64,000 nt of DNA from Pedosphaera parvula Ellin514 (GCF_000172555.1 NZ_ABOX02000019.1:1-64000), one strand, 5' to 3'. Positions 54,741 to 64,000 are shown, counted from the stretch's first letter. Numbers and translations: made by a program. The notes: a model not told the origin generated them from the sequence alone.

Positions 54741-56324
54741 TTAAGGCTGAGGGGTTGGCAACGGCGGAGGAGATTGCTGGCCCAATGCCGGTAAAAAAAC
54801 CGTATCCGGTGTTTTGACCAAGTAACGGTGGGTGGCCAGATTTCTAAACTCAGACCGGAGCTTCTGGGATGAGTAAATAATCCAGAAAATGGGCCAGCCT
54901 ACGAAAAACACGACTCCAAAACACCAGAACATAACGGAAATCAACGGGAGCAGCAGAATGAAACCGATGGTCTTTAAAATGGCTGTGGTTTCGTTTTTGG
55001 AGGAGAGACCAAACCACATGCCGCTCCAACACAGTGCGAAGATGTCGAGAGTGAAGATGGCAAGATATGCGAGACCGAAGAACAGCGAGAAACCAAGGGA
55101 TTCCAAGCGGAAATTATTGTCAACCACGGCAATTCCGAGGAGCAGGCCTCCAATCTCAATTACCAGGATCAAAAGAATGGGGAAGAGGAAAGAGCATTTC
55201 AAGGCAAGGACCTGGCCGCGAATTATTTCATCAACCGTCAATGGGGTTGAAAGAAGCATTTCGAGGGCATTATTCTGGCGGGCTTCGGCAAGACAATGAC
55301 ACGACTGGACGGCGACCCACATCTTCAACAAAAAGTTGATGGCCACAGTGCAGCTCACGTAGGCGGTCATCCAGTTGAGACTGCCGACCCAGATGAAAAG
55401 GGCGTGTAATAGAATGATGGCAAGTGCAACGAGATAGAGGGCCAATCCCTGGCCTGTGTTGCGAGCAGCCAGCCAAAACGCAGGATTTATGTTTAACAGG
55501 CGGGTTCGAAGTTCTGCTCTTTTCGCGGGTTTGCCACGCCTTCCTTGCAGTGCACGTTTCCACCAGCTTGACAGAGAGCTGGTGGAAAAATCTTTCTGAA
55601 AACGATTAGGCAAAACCAGCGATGCCCAGATGAGCAAAGCCCAGCTTAACCCGTGCATGATCAGTATGGAATTCCAGTAACCGGAGGGAGCGTATTTAAA
55701 AACGGCATCAAAGGCGGTTCTATAGGCAAACGCGGGACTGACTGGATGGAGACTGGGTTGGCCAGTTAAAAAGGGACCTATTGTCAGGATGACTATAAAC
55801 ACCAGGGTGGTTCCAAGCGCTTGTCTTTCTACCCGGTTATATGCCGAGGCCCAGATTCCGATGCACAAGGAAAGAAACAGGATGCTCAGCAGGGCGAGAG
55901 ACATGCGCCAAAATTCCACCGGTGTCACCCCGCCCATCAGCAGTGAAAGCGCCAGGATGGGCAGGACTGCGAGGAGGGAATAGATTGCATTGAGGGAAGT
56001 CGCGGCGAGCTTTCCCAATACCACATCATAGCCACGCAGATCGGTCAAGAACAGCAGGCCGAGCGTTCCTTCACGTCGCTCGGAGCTAAGGCAATCCGCA
56101 GTTCTGCGTGCACCTTCGATAAAGCAAAGCAACATGGTCAGGTACGAAAGTGTGTGGAACATGGCTTTCCCGACCTGCGAATGAAATGAACTCAATACGC
56201 CGAATACCAACATGGCCATCGCGACGACGGTCAACGCCCCGGCTGCGATGGCGCGAATCCAATACGTGCTGCGCAGCCGCGATGCAACACGTAGTTCGCG
56301 TTCGACTAGTGGCAAAAATGTCAT
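54741..56324 (-). CDS. ABC-2 type transporter permease
   Basis: A 527-residue integral membrane protein with about twelve hydrophobic spans in two halves. The first half begins with P-L-V-E-R-E-L-R-V-A-S-R and contains S-S-E-R-R-E-G-T-L-G-L-L-F-L-T-D-L. The second repeats the pattern as E-A-R-Q-N-N-A-L-E-M-L-L-S-T-P-L. These phrases are characteristic of ABC-2 (NatB/YhaP-like) permeases. A proline-rich C-terminus ends it. No ATPase gene is adjacent, so its partner must be encoded elsewhere. Cargo unknown. Confidence 0.8.
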   Translation of the reverse strand: MTFLPLVERELRVASRLRSTYWIRAIAAGALTVVAMAMLVFGVLSSFHSQVGKAMFHTLSYLTMLLCFIEGARRTADCLSSERREGTLGLLFLTDLRGYDVVLGKLAATSLNAIYSLLAVLPILALSLLMGGVTPVEFWRMSLALLSILFLSLCIGIWASAYNRVERQALGTTLVFIVILTIGPFLTGQPSLHPVSPAFAYRTAFDAVFKYAPSGYWNSILIMHGLSWALLIWASLVLPNRFQKDFSTSSLSSWWKRALQGRRGKPAKRAELRTRLLNINPAFWLAARNTGQGLALYLVALAIILLHALFIWVGSLNWMTAYVSCTVAINFLLKMWVAVQSCHCLAEARQNNALEMLLSTPLTVDEIIRGQVLALKCSFLFPILLILVIEIGGLLLGIAVVDNNFRLESLGFSLFFGLAYLAIFTLDIFALCWSGMWFGLSSKNETTAILKTIGFILLLPLISVMFWCFGVVFFVGWPIFWIIYSSQKLRSEFRNLATHRYLVKTPDTVFLPALGQQSPPPLPTPQP

Positions 56325-56369
56325 GTTAAAGGGAACCGCTCATCAACCTGGCACGCAGAAGGTAGCAAA

Positions 56370-57806
56370 TCAGGAGGCGCTTTGGGGAGAAAATTCTGCC
56401 TGGCCCTGCAAGTCGAGCGCGGATAGGAACCCGCGAGCTTTGGCGATGGTTTCGTCATACTCGGCGGCCGGGTTGGAATCTGCGACAATGCCCGCGCCTA
56501 CATTGAACCAGGCAACATCATTTTTGCGAATGGCAGTTCGGATGGCGATATTCAATTGGCTCTCTCGATTGAAGCCCAGATAACCGATCGAACCGGTATA
56601 AGGACCGCGGGTGATTGGTTCCAGTTCATCAATGATTTCCATCGCGCGAATTTTTGGGGCGCCCGTGATGCTCCCGCCTGGAAAGCATGAGGCAAAGGCA
56701 GCGAAATGCGTCACATCCGGTCGAAGACGACCCTCCACCGTGGATACGAGATGTTGCACCTGAGGATAGCGTTCGAGGCGGACCAGTTCAGGGACGCGCA
56801 CAGATCCGTATTCACAAACGCGGCCAAGATCGTTCCGCAACAGGTCGGTAATCATGACCAACTCGGCCATCTCCTTGGGACTGGTTTGCAGTTCGTAGGT
56901 CAGACGCGCATCCTGGTCGGGATCGGCAGAGCGCGGACGCGTGCCTTTGATGGGACGTGTCAGGATGTGCGAACCACTCAGACGCAGAAACAATTCAGGT
57001 GACGAAGAGGCAATTTGGAAATCATCGCAATCCAGATAGGCAGAAAATGGAGCCGGTGAAACCGCGGCCAGTCGCTGGAACAATTTCCAACCGGAATACG
57101 GGCAGGGGGCGGATAAACGGTGCGAGAGGTTCACCTGGTAGATATCACCAGCGTGAATGTATTCCCGGACGCGCTGGACGCGGGAAATGAAATCTGCACG
57201 GGATAGATTGGAAGAAATGGTCTGGTCCGCTGATTCTTGTGCAGTGCTGCCAATTTGCTCGGAAGGCGTGCTGGTGAGCAGTTGTCGCCAGAACTCCAGT
57301 TGGTTGCGAGCTTGAGTTTCGTGGCGGGAGCCGTCGAGCTTCAGACCGGTGGAAACAATCCATGTCTTGGACAATCGATGATCAAAAACGACGAGACTAT
57401 CGTAGAAACCCACGTGGCAATCCGGCAGTTCCTGTTCATTCACTGCACGACGGGGAAGCTTTGGTTCAACAAAGTTTTTCAGGTCATAACCCCAATAGCC
57501 AAAGCAGCCGCCGAGCGGAAATGGCAAGTCTACTTCATCCAGAAGTTCATAGCGGGCCATGAGACCATCGAGAACATGCCACGGATTGCCGAATTGCACG
57601 TGGGTTGCTCCAGCGAAGATCAATTCACAACGAGAGCCGAACGAGCGAACAGTCAGAAAAGGTCTTGCTGCAATGAACGAGTAACGCGCTTGAGTCGAAT
57701 CAAACAATGCGCTCCGCAGCAGCACAATCCCGGGCTCGCCCTGGAGTTGCTCAACAAGCGACTCCGGCGTATGCGCGGTGGTTATTTCATGGATGAGTGG
57801 ACGCAT
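56370..57806 (-). CDS. pabB: aminodeoxychorismate synthase component I
   Basis: A 478-residue chorismate-binding enzyme that converts chorismate and ammonia to aminodeoxychorismate for folate. It is PabB rather than anthranilate synthase TrpE because it carries P-I-K-G-T-R-P-R at 285-292, with Lys287 as the ADC synthase lysine where TrpE has Ala. Other marks: N-terminal L-L-R-S-A (tryptophan-pocket relic), G-G-C-F-G-Y-W-G-Y-D-L, A-G-D-I-Y-Q-V-N-L-S-H-R, L-R-N-D-L-G-R-V, G-S-I-T-G-A-P-K and D-S-N-P-A-A-E-Y-D-E-T. Gene starts 11 bases before the M16 peptidase gene's stop. No pabA nearby. Confidence 0.95.
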   Translation of the reverse strand: MRPLIHEITTAHTPESLVEQLQGEPGIVLLRSALFDSTQARYSFIAARPFLTVRSFGSRCELIFAGATHVQFGNPWHVLDGLMARYELLDEVDLPFPLGGCFGYWGYDLKNFVEPKLPRRAVNEQELPDCHVGFYDSLVVFDHRLSKTWIVSTGLKLDGSRHETQARNQLEFWRQLLTSTPSEQIGSTAQESADQTISSNLSRADFISRVQRVREYIHAGDIYQVNLSHRLSAPCPYSGWKLFQRLAAVSPAPFSAYLDCDDFQIASSSPELFLRLSGSHILTRPIKGTRPRSADPDQDARLTYELQTSPKEMAELVMITDLLRNDLGRVCEYGSVRVPELVRLERYPQVQHLVSTVEGRLRPDVTHFAAFASCFPGGSITGAPKIRAMEIIDELEPITRGPYTGSIGYLGFNRESQLNIAIRTAIRKNDVAWFNVGAGIVADSNPAAEYDETIAKARGFLSALDLQGQAEFSPQSAS

Positions 57807-57817
57807 TTAACTGGAAA

Positions 57818-59080
57818 TTACATGCTCAGCAATTTGTGAAGCGCCTTGTCATTCTTCAACGGACTTACCAAGGCCAGGTTCAGGTGCTCCGGACGTAAGA
57901 ACTCGCGGGCAACGGCACGGACTTCCGCTGGTGTGACCTGGCTGACACGACGTTTCATTTCCTGAGGTGACATGATTTTGCCATAACCCAGGAATTGTTC
58001 TCCCAGCCACATCATCCGATTATCGGTGCTTTCGAGACCGAGGTCAATTTGGCCAATGATGTAGTCGCGGGCGCGGCGGAACTCGGCCTGACCGGGAGCA
58101 GTGTCAGTCAATCGCTTCAGCTCGTGGATAATGAGTTTAAGAGCTTTATTCAGGTTTTTAAGATCCAGTCCCGCAGAGATGGTGATGGTGCCGGTATCCT
58201 CGAAATAGCTGGGGGAACTGTAAACGGAGTAGGCAAGGCCGAGATCCTCGCGCAAAACCTGGAAAAGGCGCGAACTCATGTTTTCTCCAAGAATAGTGTT
58301 GAGGAGGCGCAAAGCATGGCGTCGAGGGTCATGACGGGAGCAGGTGCTGATGCCGAGCGCAATCTGTGTCTGCTCGGTTTCCTTGGTGTGCAGCCGGATG
58401 CGCGGGGCCTGCTGGTCTTCGATGACCGGAACAAATTTGGGATGCGGGCCTTGGGGAAAGCGTGGAGCGATTCGTGAGACGGCTTTAACGATCTGCTTGT
58501 GCTTAAGCCGCCCCGCTGCAGCTATAACGGTGCGATTCGCGACGTAATTGCGTTTTAAATAATCAATAACGAGTGGGCGCGAAAGTCCGTCGAGAGTTTT
58601 TTCGGTGCCGGTAAGCGGGCGTCCCAACGGTTGACCCGGCCAATGAGTTTCGTTGAGCAATTCCTGGACGAGATGCTGCGGTTGGTCCAAATACATGGCC
58701 AACTCCTCCTTGATCACGCCTCGTTCCTTGTTGATATCCTCAGGGTCAAACCTGGAATTGAGGAACATATCGACGAGGACATCCAGCAAATCGTCAAAAT
58801 GATCGTAACGCGCCCTGGAATGATAGCAGGTGACTTCTTCACTCGTAAACGCGTTCATGTAACCGCCAATTCCCTCGACATCCTCTGAAATATCCCGGGC
58901 GGTGCGTTTTTTGGTGCCTTTGAAGAGCAGATGCTCGATGAAATGACAAACACCGTTTAGTTCTGCCGGTTCATAACGCCCACCGACGCCTACCCACAGG
59001 CCCAGGCTGACACTGGTCATATAGGGCATTTCGGCGGTGACTACTGTAAGACCATTCTTTAGCTGTGTGACTTGATACAT
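57818..59080 (-). CDS. M16-family zinc peptidase (insulinase/pitrilysin-like)
   Basis: About 420 residues from the internal Met at 59080 or four residues earlier. The inverted zinc motif H-F-I-E-H (H50-F-I-E53-H54) and the downstream Glu in K-E-R-G-V-I-K-E-E are complete. The C-terminal half is the degenerate M16 domain (R-A-R-D-Y-I-I-G-Q, L-G-E-Q-F-L-G-Y-G). It resembles bacterial processing peptidase-like proteases (YmxG/PqqL-related). Likely cytoplasmic or periplasmic; no signal peptide visible. Substrate unknown. Same strand as pabB. Confidence 0.9.
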   Translation of the reverse strand: MYQVTQLKNGLTVVTAEMPYMTSVSLGLWVGVGGRYEPAELNGVCHFIEHLLFKGTKKRTARDISEDVEGIGGYMNAFTSEEVTCYHSRARYDHFDDLLDVLVDMFLNSRFDPEDINKERGVIKEELAMYLDQPQHLVQELLNETHWPGQPLGRPLTGTEKTLDGLSRPLVIDYLKRNYVANRTVIAAAGRLKHKQIVKAVSRIAPRFPQGPHPKFVPVIEDQQAPRIRLHTKETEQTQIALGISTCSRHDPRRHALRLLNTILGENMSSRLFQVLREDLGLAYSVYSSPSYFEDTGTITISAGLDLKNLNKALKLIIHELKRLTDTAPGQAEFRRARDYIIGQIDLGLESTDNRMMWLGEQFLGYGKIMSPQEMKRRVSQVTPAEVRAVAREFLRPEHLNLALVSPLKNDKALHKLLSM

Positions 59081-59186
59081 TTTTAAAGCCAATTCTCAAA
59101 TTTCCAATTTCAAATTATCAGGCCATCACATTCAATGGTGCGGCCAGGATTTGCAAGTGATTGAAATAATAAACACCTCGACCAAA

Positions 59187-59870
59187 CTATGAAAATGCCC
59201 TGGGAACGACTTCGGGTGGGCCGACTTGATTTTTGTAATCAAGAATGACATCGATGGCCTCCTGGGGATCGTCGGTGACCCGGAAGAGCTCCATATCGCC
59301 TTCGCTGATGAATTTGCCGGCATCCAAAGTGGCTCGCATCCACTTGATGAGCCCGGTCCAATAGGTCTTGCCAAAGAGTATTAGAGGAAAGCGCGGAATG
59401 CGCCGGGTTTGTACGAGTGTCAGCACTTCAAAGAATTCGTCGAGGGTGCCAAAGCCTCCGGGCATGAAAACGAAGCCGAGGGAGTACTTCACGAAACAAA
59501 CTTTGCGTGCGAAGAAGTAATGGAAATTGATGGGAATATTAGTGTAGAGATTACCTTTTTGTTCGAGGGGCAGTTCGATGTTGAGGCCAATGGATTTGCC
59601 ATGAGCCCTGGATGCGCCTCGGTTGGCGGCTGCCATGATGCCAGGGCCTCCACCGGTGATTACAGCAAGGTTGTGTTTGGCCAATCCCCGAGCCAGGGTG
59701 ACCGTGGCTTGATAATAAGGATTCCTGGCTGGCGTTCGGGCAGAGCCAAATATGGTTACCCCCGGCCCCACCTGAGAAAGGGTTTCAAATGAATCCACGA
59801 ACTCCGCCATGATGCGAAAGATGCGCCACGGATCTTCCTTAATAAAGGTAAGGGTCGTACTGTTTTCCAT
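59187..59870 (-). CDS. LOG-family (TIGR00730) nucleoside 5'-monophosphate phosphoribohydrolase-like protein
   Basis: A 227-residue Rossmann-fold protein with V-T-I-F-G-S-A-R, the motif G-G-G-P-G-I-M-A-A-A-N-R-G-A, N-I-E-L-P and P-G-G-F-G-T-L-D-E-F-F-E. These are the LOG motifs, with the Arg and Glu of P-G-G-x-G-T-x-x-E as catalytic. Plant LOGs release cytokinins from their ribotides; bacterial members generally hydrolyse AMP or other NMPs. The biological role in this organism is unknown. Its orientation matches the M16 peptidase, with 106 bases between them. Confidence 0.9.
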   Translation of the reverse strand: MENSTTLTFIKEDPWRIFRIMAEFVDSFETLSQVGPGVTIFGSARTPARNPYYQATVTLARGLAKHNLAVITGGGPGIMAAANRGASRAHGKSIGLNIELPLEQKGNLYTNIPINFHYFFARKVCFVKYSLGFVFMPGGFGTLDEFFEVLTLVQTRRIPRFPLILFGKTYWTGLIKWMRATLDAGKFISEGDMELFRVTDDPQEAIDVILDYKNQVGPPEVVPRAFS

Positions 59871-60003
59871 AAGACTACTACATTAGGGATGATGGCGAGT
59901 CGTCGCAGCTAAAATGTTGCATGCGAAGCAAATGAACTTCATCTTCACCAAAAAACTGTAACACAGGAACGGCCTTTGAAAGGCGGTCAACCCAGGAATT
60001 CCA

Positions 60004-60951
60004 ATGAGCAAACCAGGTGCAAAGGTGGTAGTGGTTGGATCACTTAATGTGGATTATATCGCGTTGGTCGAACAGCTTCCATCTGCTGGCGAAACGGTTC
60101 CGGCAACTGAATTGATCAAGCGATTTGGTGGAAAAGGTGCGAACCAGGCCGTGGCGGCTGCGCGACAGGGCGCGAGTGTAAGCCTGATCGGTTGTGTCGG
60201 AGAGGACGACGAGGGCAGGGTGTATTGCGAATCTCTGGCAGCAGAAGGAATCGAGGTAACGGGAATTTCAACAACGCTTAAGTCTTTGACTGGCACGGCG
60301 CTCATCGCAGTTGATTCAGCTGCAGAGAATACGATCATTGTCGCAGCAGGAGCCAACGGAGAGTTGAAGCGCGCGGCTATAAAAGCACAACAGCAGCGGA
60401 TTCAATCCGCGAATGCTTTGCTTTTGCAGCAGGAAATTCCGCTGGAGTCAGTCGTTGAAGCCGTACGCATTGCCAATCGTGCCCGTGTTCCCGTGGTGTT
60501 CAATCCATCACCTCTGCGCGAAGGTTTTCCCTGGGGCAAATATCACATTGAGACTTTGATTGTGAATGCCGGAGAAGCGGAGTCGATATTCCGGCTAAAC
60601 ATTAAAAATATTGCCAGGAACATTCCTACATGGCGACGTGCGCTGTTGAAACGTGCAGTCGGGCAACTGATCATTACACGCGGGGCGAAAGCCACCCTCT
60701 ATGTAAACGCGAACGAACTTGAAGAAATTCCAACGCTGCAAGTCAGACCGGTTGATACCGTTGGAGCGGGAGATGCCTTTGCTGGCGCATTTACGGCTCA
60801 TTCGGCAGGCGGAGCGGAAATAATCAGTGCGATTCAGCGTGCAAATTGTGTCGGTGCTCTCGCAACTTTAAAGCAAGGAGCACAGGAAGCCATTCCAAGC
60901 CTGAGAGCAACAGAAATGGCTTTTCGCACAGTGAGGCGGCTCTGCAAGTAG
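60004..60951 (+). CDS. rbsK: ribokinase
   Basis: A 315-residue PfkB-family kinase that phosphorylates ribose at O5. N-terminal V-V-V-V-G-S-L-N-V-D-Y, G-G-K-G-A-N-Q-A-V-A-A-A-R at the sugar site, V-F-N-P-S-P, and D-T-V-G-A-G-D-A-F-A-G-A-F near residue 250 with the catalytic Asp fit ribokinase better than other PfkB enzymes. No rbs transporter or regulator is next to it. It converges with the GH3 gene 27 bases away. Confidence 0.85.
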   Translation: MSKPGAKVVVVGSLNVDYIALVEQLPSAGETVPATELIKRFGGKGANQAVAAARQGASVSLIGCVGEDDEGRVYCESLAAEGIEVTGISTTLKSLTGTALIAVDSAAENTIIVAAGANGELKRAAIKAQQQRIQSANALLLQQEIPLESVVEAVRIANRARVPVVFNPSPLREGFPWGKYHIETLIVNAGEAESIFRLNIKNIARNIPTWRRALLKRAVGQLIITRGAKATLYVNANELEEIPTLQVRPVDTVGAGDAFAGAFTAHSAGGAEIISAIQRANCVGALATLKQGAQEAIPSLRATEMAFRTVRRLCK

Positions 60952-60978
60952 CGGATTAATCAGACTGAAGTGCGAGGA

Positions 60979-63672
60979 TTATTTAAGTCGATAGAATTTA
61001 CTACTATTTTGAGACACAGGCATGACGACCTCGTTCATCCCGACAATTACGGTTGGGGTCTGAGTGATCGATGTCCAACTCAGTGAATTTAGATCGGAAT
61101 TTTGCTGCAACCCGAATCCAGTTAAGTAAAGAGGCCACCTTATGAGGACAGTGTTTGTACCAGAAGTGGCGATGGAAAGTGCCGGCTCAGGCGAATATAC
61201 TTCCAACTCCTGCAATGAGTAGCCCTGGGAGTTGAAACCTTGTGTCGCTGAGATTTGGACGAAACGCCCGGACTCGTTTACGAGGATATCCTCCAAGCCT
61301 CCGGGTCCAGTGGTGGTGCTGTAGAGGTTGGTCCAATGGGTGGCATCGATGGAAGAAAGAATCTGATAGCTGGAAGCATAGTTCGATCCCCAACCTAACC
61401 GAACACGGGCAAGAGCCCTTACGGCTCCCAGATCCACGGCCATCGATTGTTGGCCGCCTGACAGGGACGACCATTGAGTTGTTGGATCGCCGTCAACGGC
61501 AGCAGAGCCGGGGGAATTTGCGCCCAGTATGGATGACACAGTAATCGGCTGGTGGAGAGCAATGTTGGCCACCCCGCTCGGAGGCGGCGGAGACGAAATG
61601 GCAAATGAACCCGCCAACCGGATGTCACGGGACGAGGCACCAACCATGACCTGGAAAGTGCCAGGAGGCACCACCCATTGATGCGCGATCGGATCCCAGC
61701 AGGCCAGATCCTCCCAAATCAGGGTGAAGCTTACGTGAGTGGATCCGCCGGATGATACAGGCACTTTCCTGAATGCCTTGAGTTGACGTGGCGGTTCGCC
61801 AGCACCTGGTGGGAATCCCAGATAGAGCTGAACCACTTCAGCCCCGTTGCGATTGCCGAAGTTCTGTACGTCCAATCCGATCGTTACTTGTCCCGAGGGA
61901 TTCACCGCACTGATGGCTAAATTGCTGTACGTAAACGTAGTATAGGATAGACCGTGTCCAAATGGAAATTGAGGTGACGCATTGGATGCATCATACCAAC
62001 GATAGCCGACCTGAAGTTTTTCTGAATAGCTTACATGACCATTGGTGCCGGGAAACTGCGCGATTGTGTTGGCAGGCACCTGGGTGGCATTTGCGGGAAA
62101 GGTCACCGGTAATTTGCCGGACGGGTTCACGTCTCCAAAAAGCACCGATGCGAGCGCGTTGCCGTTTTCCTGACCGGGATACCATGCGGCCAGTGCGGCG
62201 GGAACTTGACTGGCCCATGGCATGAGCGTCCCAGCGCCAACATACATTACTACGATGGTGCGCGGGTTGGCTGCTGCCACGGCGCTGATCAGGGCATCCT
62301 GATCGCCGGGGAGGGAGAGACTGGATCGGTCGGTGCCCTCGCCAGTCTGTTCGCCAACACAAACAATCGCGATATCAGATTGTTGGGCAAGTTGGACGGC
62401 TTCAGCTATGTGGCCGCCATCACCCACGCTGTAACTGGTGGTAATGGAGGGACCGGCGCGGTTGGTAATTGCATCGTACGGAAGATTGTAATAAGGCAGA
62501 TACACTTGCGCTGAGCCACCTCCGACTGAGAGAACGTTGACGCTCGCCGCCGATCCAATTATTGCGATGGAGTGGATTGATGCTGTATTTAGCGGCAGCA
62601 GAGATCCAGTATTCTTTAGCAGCACGATTGCCTGGGCAGCCGCATCGTGCGCAAATTGTGTATGCGCGGCGCTGGTCACATCGGAAGCCAGATTGCCGCT
62701 CGTTGGATTATCAAAGATACCAAAGCGGAACATGGCGGCGAGAATGCGATGAACCATGTTGTCCAGCTGTGAAAGGGGGACAATGCCGGTTTGTATGGCG
62801 GTCTTCAGTGGAGTGCCAAACCGCGTGCCTAATGCCATTTCCATATCCAATCCGTTGATCGCCGCCGCATTCGGACTAAAGCTCGCTCCCCAGTCGGACA
62901 TAACGAAACCGTCGAAACCCCACTGCTGTTTGAGCACGCCTTTTAGCAACGGGGATTGACAGACGTAATTGCCGTTAATTTGGTTAAACGATCCCATTAC
63001 GGCACCCAGTCCCGAATGTATGGAGGCGCGAAATGGCGCGCAATAAATCTCCTGCAGGGTGCGCTCATCCACGTCCGAACTTTCTGTGCTGCGATCGGTT
63101 TCCTGCTCATTACCCACGAAATGTTTTGCCGTGGCGATTACGCCCTCACTTTGAATGCCTCGGACATCCGCGCCCGCAATGGCTGCAGAAAGGAATGGAT
63201 CTTCACCGAAGCACTCAAAACTTCGTCCTCCTTGTGGTACACGTGCAAGGTTCATCATTGGCCCGAGCAACACATGTACGCCCTTGCCATGCGCCTCTGC
63301 GCCCATAACTGCTCCATATTGCCGGGCGAGGCCTGTATCCCAGCTCGCCGCCAAGGCAATCGGTGCCGGAAGGGCGGTTACGTTCATTGCCCCGTCGCCA
63401 ACACCGGCTGGACCGTTCTGTAGATGGAGCGCAGGGATGCCAAGCCGGGTGTTGCCGGACACGTTACCGATGTAAGGACCATCCACACCGTGGACCATGC
63501 CAATTTTCTCATCCAGCGTCATCTGGGCGACGAGCAAGCTGGCTCTTTGGTCTGGAGATAGGGAAGTATCCATCCACGGAGTTGTTTGTGCTGACAGCGC
63601 TTGTGTCAATGCCCAGGTGCTCCCAAGCCAGCAGGCGATCCTTACAAAACGGCGAATACAAGGTACGTGCAT
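60979..63672 (-). CDS. secreted GH3 beta-glucosidase-like enzyme with discoidin-like domain
   Basis: An 897-residue secreted glycosidase. A signal peptide ends near A-L-S-A-Q. The GH3 N-domain has K-H-F-V-G-N-E at 183-189 and the predicted nucleophile Asp260 in F-V-M-S-D-W-G-A. The C-domain has G-G-G-S-A-Q-V and S-L-P-G-D-Q. A fibronectin type III-like domain (G-A-E-V-V-Q-L-Y-L-G) follows near 600, then an F5/8 type C (discoidin/CBM32) domain at about 695-835 and the roughly 62-residue C-terminal module ending F-Y-R-L-K. Family members release glucose or xylose from beta-linked oligosaccharides. It would finish the work of endo-acting enzymes such as the GH43 protein, but the loci are 54 kb apart. 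Confidence 0.9.
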   Translation of the reverse strand: MHVPCIRRFVRIACWLGSTWALTQALSAQTTPWMDTSLSPDQRASLLVAQMTLDEKIGMVHGVDGPYIGNVSGNTRLGIPALHLQNGPAGVGDGAMNVTALPAPIALAASWDTGLARQYGAVMGAEAHGKGVHVLLGPMMNLARVPQGGRSFECFGEDPFLSAAIAGADVRGIQSEGVIATAKHFVGNEQETDRSTESSDVDERTLQEIYCAPFRASIHSGLGAVMGSFNQINGNYVCQSPLLKGVLKQQWGFDGFVMSDWGASFSPNAAAINGLDMEMALGTRFGTPLKTAIQTGIVPLSQLDNMVHRILAAMFRFGIFDNPTSGNLASDVTSAAHTQFAHDAAAQAIVLLKNTGSLLPLNTASIHSIAIIGSAASVNVLSVGGGSAQVYLPYYNLPYDAITNRAGPSITTSYSVGDGGHIAEAVQLAQQSDIAIVCVGEQTGEGTDRSSLSLPGDQDALISAVAAANPRTIVVMYVGAGTLMPWASQVPAALAAWYPGQENGNALASVLFGDVNPSGKLPVTFPANATQVPANTIAQFPGTNGHVSYSEKLQVGYRWYDASNASPQFPFGHGLSYTTFTYSNLAISAVNPSGQVTIGLDVQNFGNRNGAEVVQLYLGFPPGAGEPPRQLKAFRKVPVSSGGSTHVSFTLIWEDLACWDPIAHQWVVPPGTFQVMVGASSRDIRLAGSFAISSPPPPSGVANIALHQPITVSSILGANSPGSAAVDGDPTTQWSSLSGGQQSMAVDLGAVRALARVRLGWGSNYASSYQILSSIDATHWTNLYSTTTGPGGLEDILVNESGRFVQISATQGFNSQGYSLQELEVYSPEPALSIATSGTNTVLIRWPLYLTGFGLQQNSDLNSLSWTSITQTPTVIVGMNEVVMPVSQNSSKFYRLK

Positions 63673-63927
63673 TAGTTTCTCCCTCTGATAGTTGCTTGCC
63701 AGTTAGGGATGAACTTCTCCGATTCTCACGGAACAGATTGCGAGCGGAGCGGCACATTACGACGCCGCAGTATCTCTGTCAAATTCTCTGCCGGAAATGC
63801 AAACCGAGTTTAGAACTCTGAGAGAAGCGTTTGAGTTGGGCGAGTGCAAACTAAACTTATTCAGGATTGCGAACTCACTCGCAGTAATTAAGTTCTTCGC
63901 TTGCGAATGAAGAGGGATGAAAAGAAC

Positions 63928-63958
63928 AAAAAAGGCGCGACCAGTTGGTCGCGCCTTT
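63928..63958 (-). terminator. intrinsic terminator for the gene entering from the right
   Basis: AAAGGCGCGACC (63931-63942) and its exact complement (63947-63958) enclose an AGTT loop. On the minus strand the stem is followed by TTTGTTCTTTTC, a good T-rich tail. It ends the gene whose stop codon is at 63976-63978. Confidence 0.85.
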
Positions 63959-63975
63959 GCGGTTTAAATTAAGGA

Positions 63976-64000
63976 CTAGGAGCAGCCGAGGCTTTCGCCG
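63976..64000 (-). CDS. C-terminal codons of an unidentified gene (partial)
   Basis: The minus-strand frame reads G-E-S-L-G-C-S then TAG at 63978-63976. A strong terminator follows 18 bases later. The gene itself lies beyond the window and cannot be named. Confidence 0.35.

Larger units (their letters stand above)
63673..64000. other. right-edge region upstream of the GH3 gene
   Basis: Bases 63673-63925 carry no supported gene; the GH3 promoter should lie here. A terminator (next entry) and the last codons of a minus-strand gene at 63976-64000 close the window. Confidence 0.5.

Overview
The window looks like chromosomal DNA from a Verrucomicrobia-type bacterium, probably close to the Pedosphaera/Limisphaerales group. 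This is inferred from gene content: large secreted LamG and RCC1/Ig proteins, a verrucomicrobial pseudopilin, a DUF1549/DUF1553 cytochrome with a DUF1501 partner, and a rtcB-archease operon. There is no rRNA, recognisable tRNA, CRISPR array, phage or complete insertion sequence. About 45 genes are supported, most of them housekeeping or cofactor genes in short operons.

Region by region. 1-11.4 kb is an extracellular polysaccharide block: a LamG protein cut by the left edge, a pseudopilin, a GH43 arabinanase-like enzyme with three LamG domains, a DUF72 protein, and a giant RCC1/Ig-like protein on the minus strand. 11.5-12.5 kb is about 1 kb without a convincing gene, and carries five short tandem arrays that all have a 10-bp period. 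12.5-18.5 kb holds uvrA, a large TPR protein and an IscA-type Fe-S protein. 18.6-21.4 kb (minus) is an RNA-repair operon, rtcB, a CobW/COG0523 GTPase and archease. 21.6-28.9 kb has mgtE, a duplicated-permease ABC transporter with its ATPase, a TPP riboswitch with thiC, and a YkgJ-like protein. 28.9-35.1 kb (minus) has fmt, a zinc ribbon, adk, a membrane protein, the NAD(P)HX repair enzyme, msrP and an SGNH hydrolase. 35.2-39.9 kb (plus) is a cofactor run, nadC-birA-coaX-trpA, followed by manC.

39.9-44.4 kb (minus) encodes a KinB-like histidine kinase and an AlgB/NtrC-type regulator. Just upstream is a small envelope operon (76-aa ORF, DUF1328 protein, coiled-coil lipoprotein) preceded by a near-consensus sigma-54 promoter, so regulator and likely target lie side by side. 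44.6-48.8 kb (minus) is rpmI-rplT, a strong terminator and pheS-pheT; pheT has a one-base frameshift. 49-59.9 kb (minus) has a PabC-like aminotransferase, the DUF1501/DUF1549 pair, an ABC-2 permease, pabB, an M16 peptidase and a LOG-family protein. 60-63.7 kb has ribokinase and a secreted GH3 glucosidase. The right edge carries a terminator and the last codons of another minus-strand gene.

The most notable signals are: (1) the same roughly 60-70-residue C-terminal module, ending in F-Y/F-R-L/V, on four otherwise unrelated secreted proteins, a possible sorting or anchoring domain; (2) the decamer-period arrays upstream of uvrA; (3) a metallochaperone-type GTPase translationally coupled to rtcB; (4) the AlgB-like regulator beside a sigma-54 promoter; and (5) the pheT frameshift. 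All assignments come from reading the sequence and recalling families; no database search was run.
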